From assembly GCA_035642125.1 (NCBI GenBank), contig DASQSZ010000071.1, positions 1 to 8,014 on the forward strand: a stretch of 8,014 nucleotides of DNA, in the 5' to 3' direction. The notes below the pieces were generated by a model. It was not told the DNA's origin. It did no database searches and was given only the letters and a program-made list of their open reading frames with translations. The translations under genes were made by a program, and so were the position numbers. This document shows, piece after piece, positions 1-5,686 of the stretch (position 1 is the first letter of the stretch; every line of letters begins with the position of its first letter). This stretch comes from CALAED01 sp937891035 (GTDB lineage Bacteria; Actinomycetota; Actinomycetes; Streptosporangiales; Streptosporangiaceae).

Positions 1-1
1 C

Positions 2-85
2 GTCTCCGCGAGCGCGTTGAGCACCATGTTCCGCAGGCGCTATGGGATGAGCCCGCGCGAGATGCGCCATAGCGGCCGCCGCTGA
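2..85 (+). CDS. AraC-family transcriptional regulator, C-terminal end (5' part outside window)
   Basis: Only the last 27 codons and the TGA stop are visible. The peptide contains the stretch STMFRRRYGMSPREMR, which is the typical end of the second helix-turn-helix of AraC/XylS DNA-binding domains (the family pattern is a phenylalanine, basic residues, then G-x-SP-x-x-R/MR). The tail after it is only HSGRR, so the protein ends right after its DNA-binding domain as usual for the family. The sensing domain and the regulated function cannot be seen. The gene runs in the same direction as the oxidoreductase that starts 103 nt downstream, so it may regulate that gene or be transcribed with it; this is inference from position only. 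Confidence 0.8.
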   Translation, partial: VSASALSTMFRRRYGMSPREMRHSGRR

Positions 86-92
86 CCAGGTC

Positions 93-160
93 TTCGCGTC
101 ACGACAAGCGTCCGTACGTCGGCGCGAAAGCGGCAGGAGCCCTTCCGAGGTAGTTTCGCG
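93..160. promoter_or_regulatory. Three TTCGCG hexamers and a -10-like box upstream of the oxidoreductase gene
   Basis: The spacer between the AraC-type gene and the oxidoreductase has TTCGCG at 93-98, the same hexamer inverted at 123-128 and again direct at 155-160. The last two extend to a perfect 7-bp inverted repeat, CGCGAAA (123-129) and TTTCGCG (154-160). Spacings are 30 and 32 bp, about three helical turns. A TANNNT box, TAGTTT (151-156), overlaps the last copy; no good -35 lies 17-18 nt upstream. A regulator bound to these sites would cover the -10, but no regulator has been shown to use them. Confidence 0.35.
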
Positions 161-176
161 TTCAGCACCCCGCGCC

Positions 177-183
177 AGGAGGA
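177..183 (+). promoter_or_regulatory. Ribosome binding site of the oxidoreductase gene
   Basis: AGGAGGA is a near-perfect Shine-Dalgarno sequence with 5 nt to the ATG at 189. It fixes that ATG as the start over the internal ATG four codons later. Confidence 0.8.
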
Positions 184-188
184 CCCCT

Positions 189-1160
189 ATGTCCCTGACG
201 ATGTCGTGCGCCGTCGCCACGTCGCTCGAAAGTCATGAGCACGCCCGGATCGCCGAGCGGCTCGGCTACGAACGCATCTGGTTCTTCGATTCCCCGGCCC
301 TCTACCCGGACGTGTGGGTGCAGCTGTGCCGGGCAGGGGAGCGCACTGACCGCATCGGGCTCGGCCCCGGCGTCATGATCCCGGCGCTACGTCATCCCAT
401 GGTCAGCGCGGCCGCCATCGCCACCCTCGCCTCACTGGTGGGCCAAGAACGCCTCGCGGTGGGCGTGGGGTCGGGTTTCACGGGACGGCTCGCGATGGGC
501 AAGCGGCCGATGCCTTGGGCACAGGTCGCCGAGTACATTCGCGTGGTCAGGGCGCTGCTGCGGGGGGAACGTACGGAGTGGGACGGCGCCGCGATCGAGA
601 TGCTGCACTCCCCGGGTTTCGCGCCGTCCCGTCCCATCGAAGTGCCGTTCGTCGTCGGCGCGCAAGGACCGAAGGGCATCGCGGTGGCGCGCGAATTGGG
701 CGACGGAGTGTTCGGCGCCCCGATCCCTGTGCCGGGTTTCGACTGGAGCGCGGTGCTGACATTCGGCACCGTGCTCGACGAGGATGAGGATCCAGGCTCG
801 GAGCGCTCACTCGCGGCGGCGGGGCACGCGGCCGGAGTGCTCTTGCATTTCGCCGCAGAGTTCGGCCGGCTCGACCTGATTCCCGGCGGCCGGGAATGGG
901 CGGCCGGCTACGACGCGGTGCCGCGCGAGCATCGCCACCTGGCGATGCACGAAGGTCACCTGGTCGCCATCAACGAACATGACCGGCCCTTCGTCACCGG
1001 GGAACTGCTGGGCGGGCTCGGCATGGCGCTCGACCGGGCCGGTTGGCGGGAAAAGCTCGCTCAGCTGGAGCAAGGGGGCGCCACCGAAGTCGTCTACCAG
1101 CCGGCGGGCCCGGACATCCCCAGAGAACTGGAGACGTTCGCCGCCGTCGCCCAAGGCTAG
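189..1160 (+). CDS. LLM-class (probably F420-dependent) oxidoreductase
   Basis: This 323-residue protein looks like a bacterial luciferase-like monooxygenase/F420-dependent reductase, a TIM-barrel family using FMN or F420. Recognisable parts are AERLGYERIWFFDSPA (22-37), RIGLGPGVMIPALRHP (55-70) with the conserved pattern before the HP pair, ERLAVGVGSGFTGR (87-100) with the glycine-rich turn, an arm with LLRGERTEWDG (123-133), and VPFVVGAQGPKG (152-163) followed by ARELGDGVF, the usual cofactor-phosphate region. Length fits the family. There is no signal peptide or membrane segment, so it is cytosolic. An acidic stretch (DEDEDPGSE, 197-205) forms a likely loop. The substrate cannot be told from sequence. 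The upstream AraC-type gene suggests inducible use, for example in catabolism or detoxification. F420 rather than FMN is inferred from the actinobacterial setting. Confidence 0.8.
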   Translation: MSLTMSCAVATSLESHEHARIAERLGYERIWFFDSPALYPDVWVQLCRAGERTDRIGLGPGVMIPALRHPMVSAAAIATLASLVGQERLAVGVGSGFTGRLAMGKRPMPWAQVAEYIRVVRALLRGERTEWDGAAIEMLHSPGFAPSRPIEVPFVVGAQGPKGIAVARELGDGVFGAPIPVPGFDWSAVLTFGTVLDEDEDPGSERSLAAAGHAAGVLLHFAAEFGRLDLIPGGREWAAGYDAVPREHRHLAMHEGHLVAINEHDRPFVTGELLGGLGMALDRAGWREKLAQLEQGGATEVVYQPAGPDIPRELETFAAVAQG

Positions 1161-1213
1161 ACATCCGAGCTCGGCCGGGCATGTCACGGCCGCATTCGAC
1201 AAGCCGGAAAGAG

Positions 1214-1239
1214 GGGAACACGATGCCGAATCCGTTCCC
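1214..1239 (-). terminator. Possible terminator hairpin downstream of the tRNA
   Basis: A 6-bp inverted repeat, GGGAAC (1214-1219) and GTTCCC (1234-1239), encloses a 14-nt loop. Read on the minus strand it lies just past the tRNA 3' end and is followed by the pyrimidine run CTCTTTCC. It sits between convergent transcripts and could serve either. The loop is large and the stem short, so this is a weak call. Confidence 0.3.
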
Positions 1240-1246
1240 ATCTATG

Positions 1247-1321
1247 TGGCGCCCCGTGCAGGATTCGAACCTGCGCTCACGGCTCCGGAGGCCGTTGCTC
1301 TCTCCCCTGAGCTAACGGGGC
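1247..1321 (-). tRNA. tRNA-Arg, anticodon CCG, with encoded CCA
   Basis: The minus strand folds into a complete cloverleaf. The acceptor stem is GCCCCGT/ACGGGGC (7 bp), the D stem GCTC/GAGC, and the anticodon stem ACGGC/GCCGT with loop CTCCGGA, giving anticodon CCG (reads CGG, arginine). A 4-nt variable loop and the T stem GCAGG/CCTGC with loop TTCGAAT follow. The discriminator base is G and the next three bases are CCA, so the 3' end is encoded. CGG is expected to be a frequent arginine codon at this GC content. The gene is convergent with the oxidoreductase and divergent from the response regulator, and lies close to an ArgS-related gene. Confidence 0.95.
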
Positions 1322-1335
1322 TGGTGCGGGGACAA

Positions 1336-1341
1336 AGGTTA
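1336..1341 (-). promoter_or_regulatory. -10 element of the tRNA-Arg promoter
   Basis: Read on the minus strand this is TAACCT, preceded by TGG, so it matches an extended -10 (TGN-TANNNT). It ends 14 nt before the mature tRNA 5' end, giving a 5' leader of roughly 8 nt if transcription starts 7 nt downstream. No clear -35 is visible at the usual spacing. Confidence 0.45.
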
Positions 1342-1402
1342 CCAGGGGTTGGCGGGCGGCGTGCGCGGTGGTGTTGACTGTGCGTTGCGGACGCCGAGCG
1401 GC

Positions 1403-1408
1403 TAACCT
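1403..1408 (+). promoter_or_regulatory. -10 element giving a probably leaderless response-regulator mRNA
   Basis: TAACCT fits TANNNT and lies 7 nt before the GTG start, so transcription would begin at or next to the start codon. There is no Shine-Dalgarno sequence in front of this GTG, which agrees with a leaderless message. A TTGACT at 1374-1379 resembles a -35 but is 23 nt away, too far for a standard promoter. Confidence 0.5.
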
Positions 1409-1415
1409 CGCGCCC

Positions 1416-1841
1416 GTGAGTGAGCTGGAAGGACGTGGCGAGGGACGTCGCCTCGAGGGTGATCGGGGCGGGTCGCTCGGCCGCGTCTTGGTGGTCGACG
1501 ATGACGAGGTCATCCGGCAGCTCATCGCGGTCAATCTGCAGCTCGAAGGGTTCGAGGTGGAGATGGCGACCGACGGGCAGGACTGCCTCGACAAGGTGCG
1601 CGACGTCAACCCCGACGTCATCACGCTCGACGTCATGATGCCGCGGCTGGACGGGTGGGTGACGGCGGTCCGGCTGCGGGAGGACGAGGCCACCCGGCAC
1701 ATCAAGGTGGTGATGATCACCGCACGGGCCCAGGAGCATGATGTTCAGCGGGGCCGGGAGATCGGGGTGGACGCCTACGTCACCAAGCCGTTCGACCCCG
1801 CCGAGCTGATCCGTACGGTGCGGAATTTGGCACCGGGCTGA
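1416..1841 (+). CDS. Stand-alone receiver-domain response regulator
   Basis: From the GTG at 1416 the protein has 141 residues: a charged, Gly/Arg-rich leader of about 22 residues and then one complete CheY-like receiver. VLVVDDDEV (24-32) carries the acidic metal-binding pair (Asp28/29), and Asp72 in ITLDVMMPRLDG is the phosphoacceptor. Thr102 in VVMITAR and Lys124 in YVTKPFDP are the conserved switch residues, so phosphorylation should work. No DNA-binding or enzymatic output domain follows, so output must be by protein contact. No histidine kinase is in the window. I chose the GTG over an in-frame ATG at 1368 because of the leaderless-type -10 just upstream and because residues before it resemble no receiver sequence. 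Only 27 nt separate its stop from the next gene. Confidence 0.88.
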   Translation: MSELEGRGEGRRLEGDRGGSLGRVLVVDDDEVIRQLIAVNLQLEGFEVEMATDGQDCLDKVRDVNPDVITLDVMMPRLDGWVTAVRLREDEATRHIKVVMITARAQEHDVQRGREIGVDAYVTKPFDPAELIRTVRNLAPG

Positions 1842-1856
1842 CAGGTGCCGGTCAGA

Positions 1857-1862
1857 TAGTCT
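1857..1862 (+). promoter_or_regulatory. -10 element giving a probably leaderless nrtL mRNA
   Basis: TAGTCT fits TANNNT and ends 6 nt before the GTG at 1869; no Shine-Dalgarno sequence is present, as for the preceding gene. CTGACA at 1838-1843, overlapping the response-regulator stop, resembles a -35 but leaves only 13 nt of spacer. The operon from nrtL into lysA may begin here. Confidence 0.5.
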
Positions 1863-1868
1863 CGCTCC

Positions 1869-2588
1869 GTGAACCCAGCCGACCTCGACCAGGCGGTCGT
1901 GGCCGCCGTGCGCGCCGCGACGGCCGCCGGCGAGCTGAGCGGGGAGGTGCCCGCGCACGCCGCCCTGCGGTGGGCTGAGGGGAGCTTCGTCTCGCCGCTG
2001 CCGCTGCGGTTGGCGGCGCGCGGCGGCGATCTGCCGCCGCGGCAGGTGGCCGAGGTCATCGCGCGCCGAGTCGGCGGTGAGGTCGTCGGGCCCGGGTTCC
2101 TGCGGCTCGAGATGCCCGAGCCCGGCGCGCTGGCCAAGCGCATCGCCGAGGCGGGCGACTTTGGCAAGGGCGCGGCGGTCATGGGCTCGACGTGGCCGGA
2201 TCGGCCGCGGACCTTCGACAATCCGGGCTTTCGGGTGCGGTTCGCCTATGCGCGTGCGGCGGCCGTATGGCGCCGGGCGGGCGCGCTCGGTCTCGCCCCC
2301 GGCGCGCCCGAGGGGTGGCTGGGCGCGGCCGAGGAGCGGAGGCTGCTCGGGCTCATGGCCGAGCTGCCCGGGCGGGCCGCCGGGCGGGACGCGGCCGGCT
2401 ACCGGCGGCACTTGGTCCGAGTGGCGGACGCCTATCACGATGTGTACGAGCGGTGTCCCGCGCTGCCGCGGGGCGATGAGCCGCCGAACCCGCGCCACGG
2501 CGCCCGGCTGACGCTGGCCGAAGCGGCGCGCGTCGCATTGAACAATGGACTACGCACGCTTGGTGAGACACCGGAAGAGCGACTATGA
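1869..2588 (+). CDS. nrtL: ArgS-related DALR anticodon-binding protein lacking the catalytic core
   Basis: This 239-residue protein resembles the two ends of arginyl-tRNA synthetase joined together. Residues 1-85 look like the ArgS N-terminal domain: SPLPLRLAARGGDLPPRQVA, then GEVVGPGFLRLEM, where ArgS has a similar VAGPGFLN motif. Residues 118-239 look like the DALR anticodon-binding domain: NPGFRVRFAYARA matches the ArgS NPVFYVQYAHARI-type segment, and ARVALNNGLRTLGETPEERL closes the domain as in ArgS. The Rossmann core with the HIGH and KMSK motifs is absent, so aminoacylation is not expected; full ArgS is about 550-590 residues. A tRNA-binding, perhaps regulatory, role is inferred. The GTG start follows from a leaderless-type promoter. 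It precedes lysA by 22 nt, suggesting co-transcription. I recall the name NrtL for such ArgS-related proteins next to lysA in Streptomyces-type genomes. Confidence 0.82.
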   Translation: MNPADLDQAVVAAVRAATAAGELSGEVPAHAALRWAEGSFVSPLPLRLAARGGDLPPRQVAEVIARRVGGEVVGPGFLRLEMPEPGALAKRIAEAGDFGKGAAVMGSTWPDRPRTFDNPGFRVRFAYARAAAVWRRAGALGLAPGAPEGWLGAAEERRLLGLMAELPGRAAGRDAAGYRRHLVRVADAYHDVYERCPALPRGDEPPNPRHGARLTLAEAARVALNNGLRTLGETPEERL

Positions 2589-2614
2589 GCCACCCAGCGC
2601 GGAGCGACACGTGA
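2585..2614 (+). other. Nine-codon mini-ORF linking nrtL stop to lysA start
   Basis: An ATG at 2585 overlaps the nrtL stop (ATGA) and encodes MSHPARSDT. Its TGA (2612-2614) overlaps the lysA GTG (GTGA). GGAAGAG at 2573-2579 could serve as its ribosome binding site with 5 nt spacing. If translated, it would pass ribosomes from nrtL to lysA and couple their translation. It has no lysine codons, so it is not an obvious lysine attenuator. It may be chance. Confidence 0.25.
2601..2604 (+). promoter_or_regulatory. lysA: Ribosome binding site deciding the lysA start
   Basis: GGAG with 6 nt to the GTG at 2611 supports that start. An in-frame ATG at 2545 lies inside nrtL, has no such site, and would add 22 residues unlike LysA. 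Confidence 0.6.
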
Positions 2615-4023
2615 GCCGAATCCATCCCGCGGGGCCGCGGCACGCCGAAGTCCTGCGCGAAGATCATCCGCTGCCGCCCCCGGCAGACCTCAACGCGCTG
2701 GCCGCCGCCGTGTGGCCGCGTGGCGCGCGGCGCGAGGAGACCGGGCACGGCGCGCTGATGCTCGGCGGCGTCGATGTACGGGAGCTGGCCAAGGACTACG
2801 GCACGCCGCTGTACGTCCTGGACGAAGAGGACGTACGGACTCGGTGCCGCGAGTTCCAGGCCGCCTTCCACGACGGCGACGTGCATTACGCGGGCAAGGC
2901 GTTCCTGTGCGGCGCGGTGGCTCGCTGGGTGGCCGAAGAGGGCCTCGGCCTCGACGTGTGCAGCGGCGGCGAACTCGCCGTCGCGCTGGCGGCCGGCTTC
3001 CCCCCGGACAAGATCACGCTGCACGGCAACAACAAGTCGTCAGCCGAGCTCGAGCGAGCGCTGCGCGCCGGCATCGGCCACATCGTGCTCGACTCGTACG
3101 AAGAGATCGCCCGCCTCGGCTACCTGGCCGCCGAGCTCGGCCGCCGGCCGAAGGTCATGGTCCGGGTGACGACCGGGGTCGAGGCGCACACGCACGAGTT
3201 CATCGCGACCGCGCACGATGATCAGAAGTTCGGCTTCGCCCGCAGCACCGGGGCCGCCCTCGAGGCCGTCCGCCGGGTGATGCGGCTCGATCAGCTCGAA
3301 CTCATGGGCCTGCACTCGCACATCGGCTCGCAGATCTTCGAGACCGACGGCTTCGAGGTGGCCGCGCACCGCGTCGTCGAGCTGCTGGCCGCCGTCCGCG
3401 ACGAGCACGGGGTCGAGCTGCCCGAGCTCGACCTCGGCGGCGGATTCGGCATCGCCTACCTGCCCGGCGACGACCCCATCGACCCCAAGCACATGGCCGA
3501 CAACCTCCGCCGCATCTTGGCCAAGGAATGCGCCTCGTACGGTCTGCCGCTGCCGCGGCTGATGGTCGAGCCCGGCCGCGCCATCATCGGGCCAGGCGGG
3601 ATCACGCTGTACGAGGTCGGCACGATCAAAGACGTCGAAGGACTGCGGACGTACGTCTCGGTCGGGGGCGGGATGAGCGACAACATCAGGACCGCGCTTT
3701 ACGGGGCCGAGTACACCTGCGCGCTCGTCTCCCGCGCTTCGGAGGCCGCCCCTATGCTCAGCCGGCTGGTCGGCAAGCATTGCGAAAGCGGCGACATCCT
3801 CGTGCGGGATCTTTGGCTGCCGAGCGACCTCGCCCCGGGCGACCTGCTGGCGGTCGCGGCGACCGGCGCGTACTGCCGCTCGATGGCCAACAACTACAAC
3901 TTCGTGCCGCGTCCCGCCGTCGTGGCCGTACGCGGCGGCCGGGCGAACGTGATCGTCCGTCGCGAGACGGAGGACGACCTGCTTCGGCTCGACGCCGAGC
4001 TGGGGTCAGCGCCGCCCACGTGA
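2611..4023 (+). CDS. lysA: Diaminopimelate decarboxylase
   Basis: LysA removes CO2 from meso-diaminopimelate to give L-lysine, the last step of lysine synthesis, using pyridoxal phosphate in a fold-type III (alanine racemase-like) barrel plus beta domain. The 470-residue protein has YAGKAF with the PLP lysine at 96, LHSHIGSQI (234-242), the phosphate-binding GGGFG (277-281), EPGRAI (320-325), VGGGMSDNIR (351-360), CESGD (391-395) with the cysteine that completes the partner subunit's active site, and GAYCRSMANNYN (419-430). The N-terminus SRIHPAGPRHAEVL is typical of actinomycete LysA and supports the GTG start. Length is normal. It lies 22 nt after nrtL. Downstream, a hairpin begins one base after the stop, so read-through into hom may be partial. 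No lysine riboswitch is visible upstream. Confidence 0.97.
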   Translation: MSRIHPAGPRHAEVLREDHPLPPPADLNALAAAVWPRGARREETGHGALMLGGVDVRELAKDYGTPLYVLDEEDVRTRCREFQAAFHDGDVHYAGKAFLCGAVARWVAEEGLGLDVCSGGELAVALAAGFPPDKITLHGNNKSSAELERALRAGIGHIVLDSYEEIARLGYLAAELGRRPKVMVRVTTGVEAHTHEFIATAHDDQKFGFARSTGAALEAVRRVMRLDQLELMGLHSHIGSQIFETDGFEVAAHRVVELLAAVRDEHGVELPELDLGGGFGIAYLPGDDPIDPKHMADNLRRILAKECASYGLPLPRLMVEPGRAIIGPGGITLYEVGTIKDVEGLRTYVSVGGGMSDNIRTALYGAEYTCALVSRASEAAPMLSRLVGKHCESGDILVRDLWLPSDLAPGDLLAVAATGAYCRSMANNYNFVPRPAVVAVRGGRANVIVRRETEDDLLRLDAELGSAPPT

Positions 4024-4024
4024 C

Positions 4025-4060
4025 GAGGGCCGGACGTGGCGGTGGCCTGAAGCGGCCCTC
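4025..4060 (+). terminator. Stem-loop after the lysA stop (terminator or attenuator-like)
   Basis: GAGGGCCG (4025-4032) pairs perfectly with CGGCCCTC (4053-4060), an 8-bp GC-rich stem with a 20-nt loop, beginning one base after the lysA stop codon. No U-tract follows, so it would be a non-canonical terminator, an mRNA 3'-end stabiliser, or a partial block before hom. Confidence 0.45.
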
Positions 4061-4082
4061 CGCTGAGCTGACCACCGCGGGC

Positions 4083-4101
4083 TGTCCGTGGCAGGCGGAC
4101 A
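4083..4101 (+). promoter_or_regulatory. Second hairpin in the lysA-hom spacer
   Basis: TGTCCG (4083-4088) pairs with CGGACA (4096-4101), a perfect 6-bp stem with a 7-nt loop. It stands between the hairpin after lysA and a purine-rich stretch that carries the hom ribosome binding site. It may shape access to the hom start; no function is shown. Confidence 0.35.
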
Positions 4102-4132
4102 ATGGAATGGAAGCCGAGGCGGGGAGAGGGAG

Positions 4133-4156
4133 ATGAAGGCGGAGGTGGCCCGGTGA
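4133..4156 (+). other. Seven-codon mini-ORF overlapping the hom start
   Basis: ATG at 4133 encodes MKAEVAR and stops at TGA 4154-4156, overlapping the hom GTG as GTGA. GGGGAGA at 4121-4127 lies 5 nt upstream, a good Shine-Dalgarno position. The hom ribosome binding site lies inside it. It could couple translation into hom or be a by-product of the purine-rich leader. Confidence 0.3.
4141..4145 (+). promoter_or_regulatory. hom: Ribosome binding site deciding the hom start
   Basis: GGAGG with 7 nt to the GTG at 4153 favours that codon over the in-frame ATG at 4102, which would add a Gly/Glu-rich 17-residue leader and has a poorly spaced AGGCGG. Confidence 0.6.
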
Positions 4157-5481
4157 CGGCCGCGGATCCGGCAGCCCGGCGGCTGCGCGTGGCGCTGCTC
4201 GGCTGCGGCAACGTCGGCTCCGAGGTCGTACGGCTGCTGAACGAACAGGCCGCCGATCTGGCCGCGCGGGTGGGGACGCCGCTTGAGTTGGCCGGCATCG
4301 CGGTGCGGCGGCTGGACAAGCCGCGGCCCGATATCGACCCGGCGCTGCTGACGACCGACGCTCCCGCCCTCGTCGCCCGCGACGACGTCGACATCGTGAT
4401 CGAGGTGATCGGCGGCATCGAGCCGGCCAGGTCACTGCTGCTCGACGCGATGAAGACCGGAAAGGCCGTGGTCACGGCCAACAAGGCGCTGCTCGCCGAA
4501 GACGGCGCGACGGTGTTCGGGGCGGCCCGGGAGTACGGCGCCGACCTTTACTACGAGGCCGCGGTGGCCGGGGCGATTCCGTTGCTGCGCCCGCTGCGAG
4601 AGTCGCTGGTCGGCGATCACGTGCACCGCGTGCTCGGCATCGTCAACGGCACCACCAACTACATCCTCGACCAGATGGACACCCACGGCGCGGGCTTCGC
4701 CGACGCTTTGGACGAGGCGCAGGCCCTGGGGTACGCCGAGGCCGATCCGACCGCGGACATCGAAGGGTTCGACGCCGCCGCCAAGGCCGCGATCCTCGCC
4801 CAGCTCGCCTTCCACTCCGCGGTCACCGCGGCGGACGTGCACCGCCAGGGGATCACCGACGTCACGGCGGCCGACGTGGCCAGCGCCAAGGCGATGGGTT
4901 GCGTGGTCAAGCTGCTCGCGATCTGCGAGCGGATCCCGGCGCGGGGCGGGCGCAACGGCCGCGGCGTCTCGGTGCGCGTACACCCGGCGATGATCCCTCG
5001 GTCGCATCCGCTGGCGAGCGTGCGCGAGGCCTACAACGCGGTCTTCATCGAGGCCGAGTCGGCGGGCTCGCTGATGTTCTACGGAGCGGGGGCCGGCGGC
5101 GCGCCCACCGCGTCCGCGGTGCTCGGCGACCTGGTCGCGGTGGCCCGTAACAAGGCGGGCGGGGCCCGCGGTCCGGTCGAATCCACCTACGCGGCGCTGC
5201 CCGTGCTTCCGATGGGCGAGACGATCACGCGCTATCACGTCTCGCTCGCCGTCGCCGACCGGCCGGGCGTGCTGGCCCAGGTGGCCGAGGAATTCGCCCG
5301 TCAGGACGTGTCGATCCAGGCTGTCCGGCAGGAGGGGCACGGCGACGACGCCCAGCTTGTCCTCGTCACGCACCGTGGCCGCGACGCGGCGTTGACGGCG
5401 ACCGTCGACGCGCTGCGCCGACTGGAGAGCGTTCGCGAGGTGGCCAGCGTCATGCGCGTCGAAGGCGACGAGATCCTCTAA
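4153..5481 (+). CDS. hom: Homoserine dehydrogenase with C-terminal ACT domain
   Basis: Hom reduces aspartate semialdehyde to homoserine with NAD(P)H, the branch step towards threonine and methionine. In this 442-residue protein, VALLGCGNVGSE (13-24) is the Rossmann dinucleotide motif, VIEVIGGIEPAR (82-93) and VTANKALLA (107-115, Lys111) line the cofactor site, and LGIVNGTTNYIL (161-172) is the family signature. DPTADIEGFDAAAKAAIL (198-215) holds the catalytic Asp207/Lys211 pair. Residues about 361-440 (YHVSLAVADRPGVLAQVAEE...) form an ACT domain, which in Gram-positive Hom proteins binds threonine for feedback inhibition. Length is normal for the ACT-containing class. It follows lysA by 129 nt with two hairpins between. 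Translation ends at two adjacent stops, TAA and TAG (5479-5484). No convincing -10/-35 was seen in front of it, so it is probably reached from upstream. Confidence 0.97.
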   Translation: MTAADPAARRLRVALLGCGNVGSEVVRLLNEQAADLAARVGTPLELAGIAVRRLDKPRPDIDPALLTTDAPALVARDDVDIVIEVIGGIEPARSLLLDAMKTGKAVVTANKALLAEDGATVFGAAREYGADLYYEAAVAGAIPLLRPLRESLVGDHVHRVLGIVNGTTNYILDQMDTHGAGFADALDEAQALGYAEADPTADIEGFDAAAKAAILAQLAFHSAVTAADVHRQGITDVTAADVASAKAMGCVVKLLAICERIPARGGRNGRGVSVRVHPAMIPRSHPLASVREAYNAVFIEAESAGSLMFYGAGAGGAPTASAVLGDLVAVARNKAGGARGPVESTYAALPVLPMGETITRYHVSLAVADRPGVLAQVAEEFARQDVSIQAVRQEGHGDDAQLVLVTHRGRDAALTATVDALRRLESVREVASVMRVEGDEIL

Positions 5482-5571
5482 TAGACGAAATCCGCTGAGC
5501 GACGAAGCCGTTAAGAGACGTCCGGAAGCACTACTGAGGGCCTTCAGCCGACCTCCGGCCGATTTCTCGAT

Positions 5572-5601
5572 GACCGCCAACGACCGTCAACGACCGTCAG
5601 G
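5572..5601. repeat. Triple 10-bp direct repeat in the hom-thrC spacer
   Basis: GACCGCCAAC, GACCGTCAAC and GACCGTCAGG follow each other without gaps. The first differs from the middle copy at one base and the third at the last two. A period of 10 bp puts each copy on nearly the same face of the helix, as in iteron-like operators. It lies about 85 bp upstream of the putative thrC -10. Confidence 0.6.
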
Positions 5602-5686
5602 TCTCCGGCGGCCCCGGCCGTCGGCGCCCTCCTCTTGGCCGGCGTCCAGTATGTGGGATGACTTAGGTGAGCGAATCGGCAGGCCG

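Noticed and set aside
1223..1315. 30-codon plus-strand ORF with a GAGGGG ribosome-binding-like site
   Set aside because: It reads antisense through the tRNA; the peptide containing VQDSNLRSR is the familiar spurious product of frames crossing tRNA T-arms.
1242..2498. 418-codon open frame on the minus strand across the tRNA, response regulator and nrtL
   Set aside because: It covers a tRNA and two well-recognised plus-strand genes; the translation is Arg/Pro/His-rich and matches no family. Long antisense frames are expected at this GC content.
2545..2610. Earlier ATG start for lysA
   Set aside because: The added 22 residues lie within nrtL and do not resemble LysA; the GTG at 2611 has GGAG at 6 nt and a typical N-terminus.
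2589..2610. Lysine riboswitch or T-box in front of lysA
   Set aside because: The gap is only 22 nt, far too short for either element, and no T-box sequence is visible upstream of nrtL.
4102..4152. Earlier ATG start for hom
   Set aside because: Gly/Glu-rich leader unlike Hom proteins, and a much better GGAGG-GTG pair exists at 4141-4155.
5534..5547. Near-palindrome CTGAGGGCCTTCAG in the hom-thrC spacer
   Set aside because: The two arms mismatch, leaving only a 4-bp stem plus one wobble pair; too weak to call.
4432..5580. 382-codon open frame on the minus strand over hom
   Set aside because: Antisense shadow of hom; no recognisable motifs or ribosome binding site.
5614..5642. CCGGCC/GGCCGG stem in the hom-thrC spacer as a terminator
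   Set aside because: Only 6 bp with a 17-nt loop and no U-tract; such pairs are frequent in GC-rich spacers.
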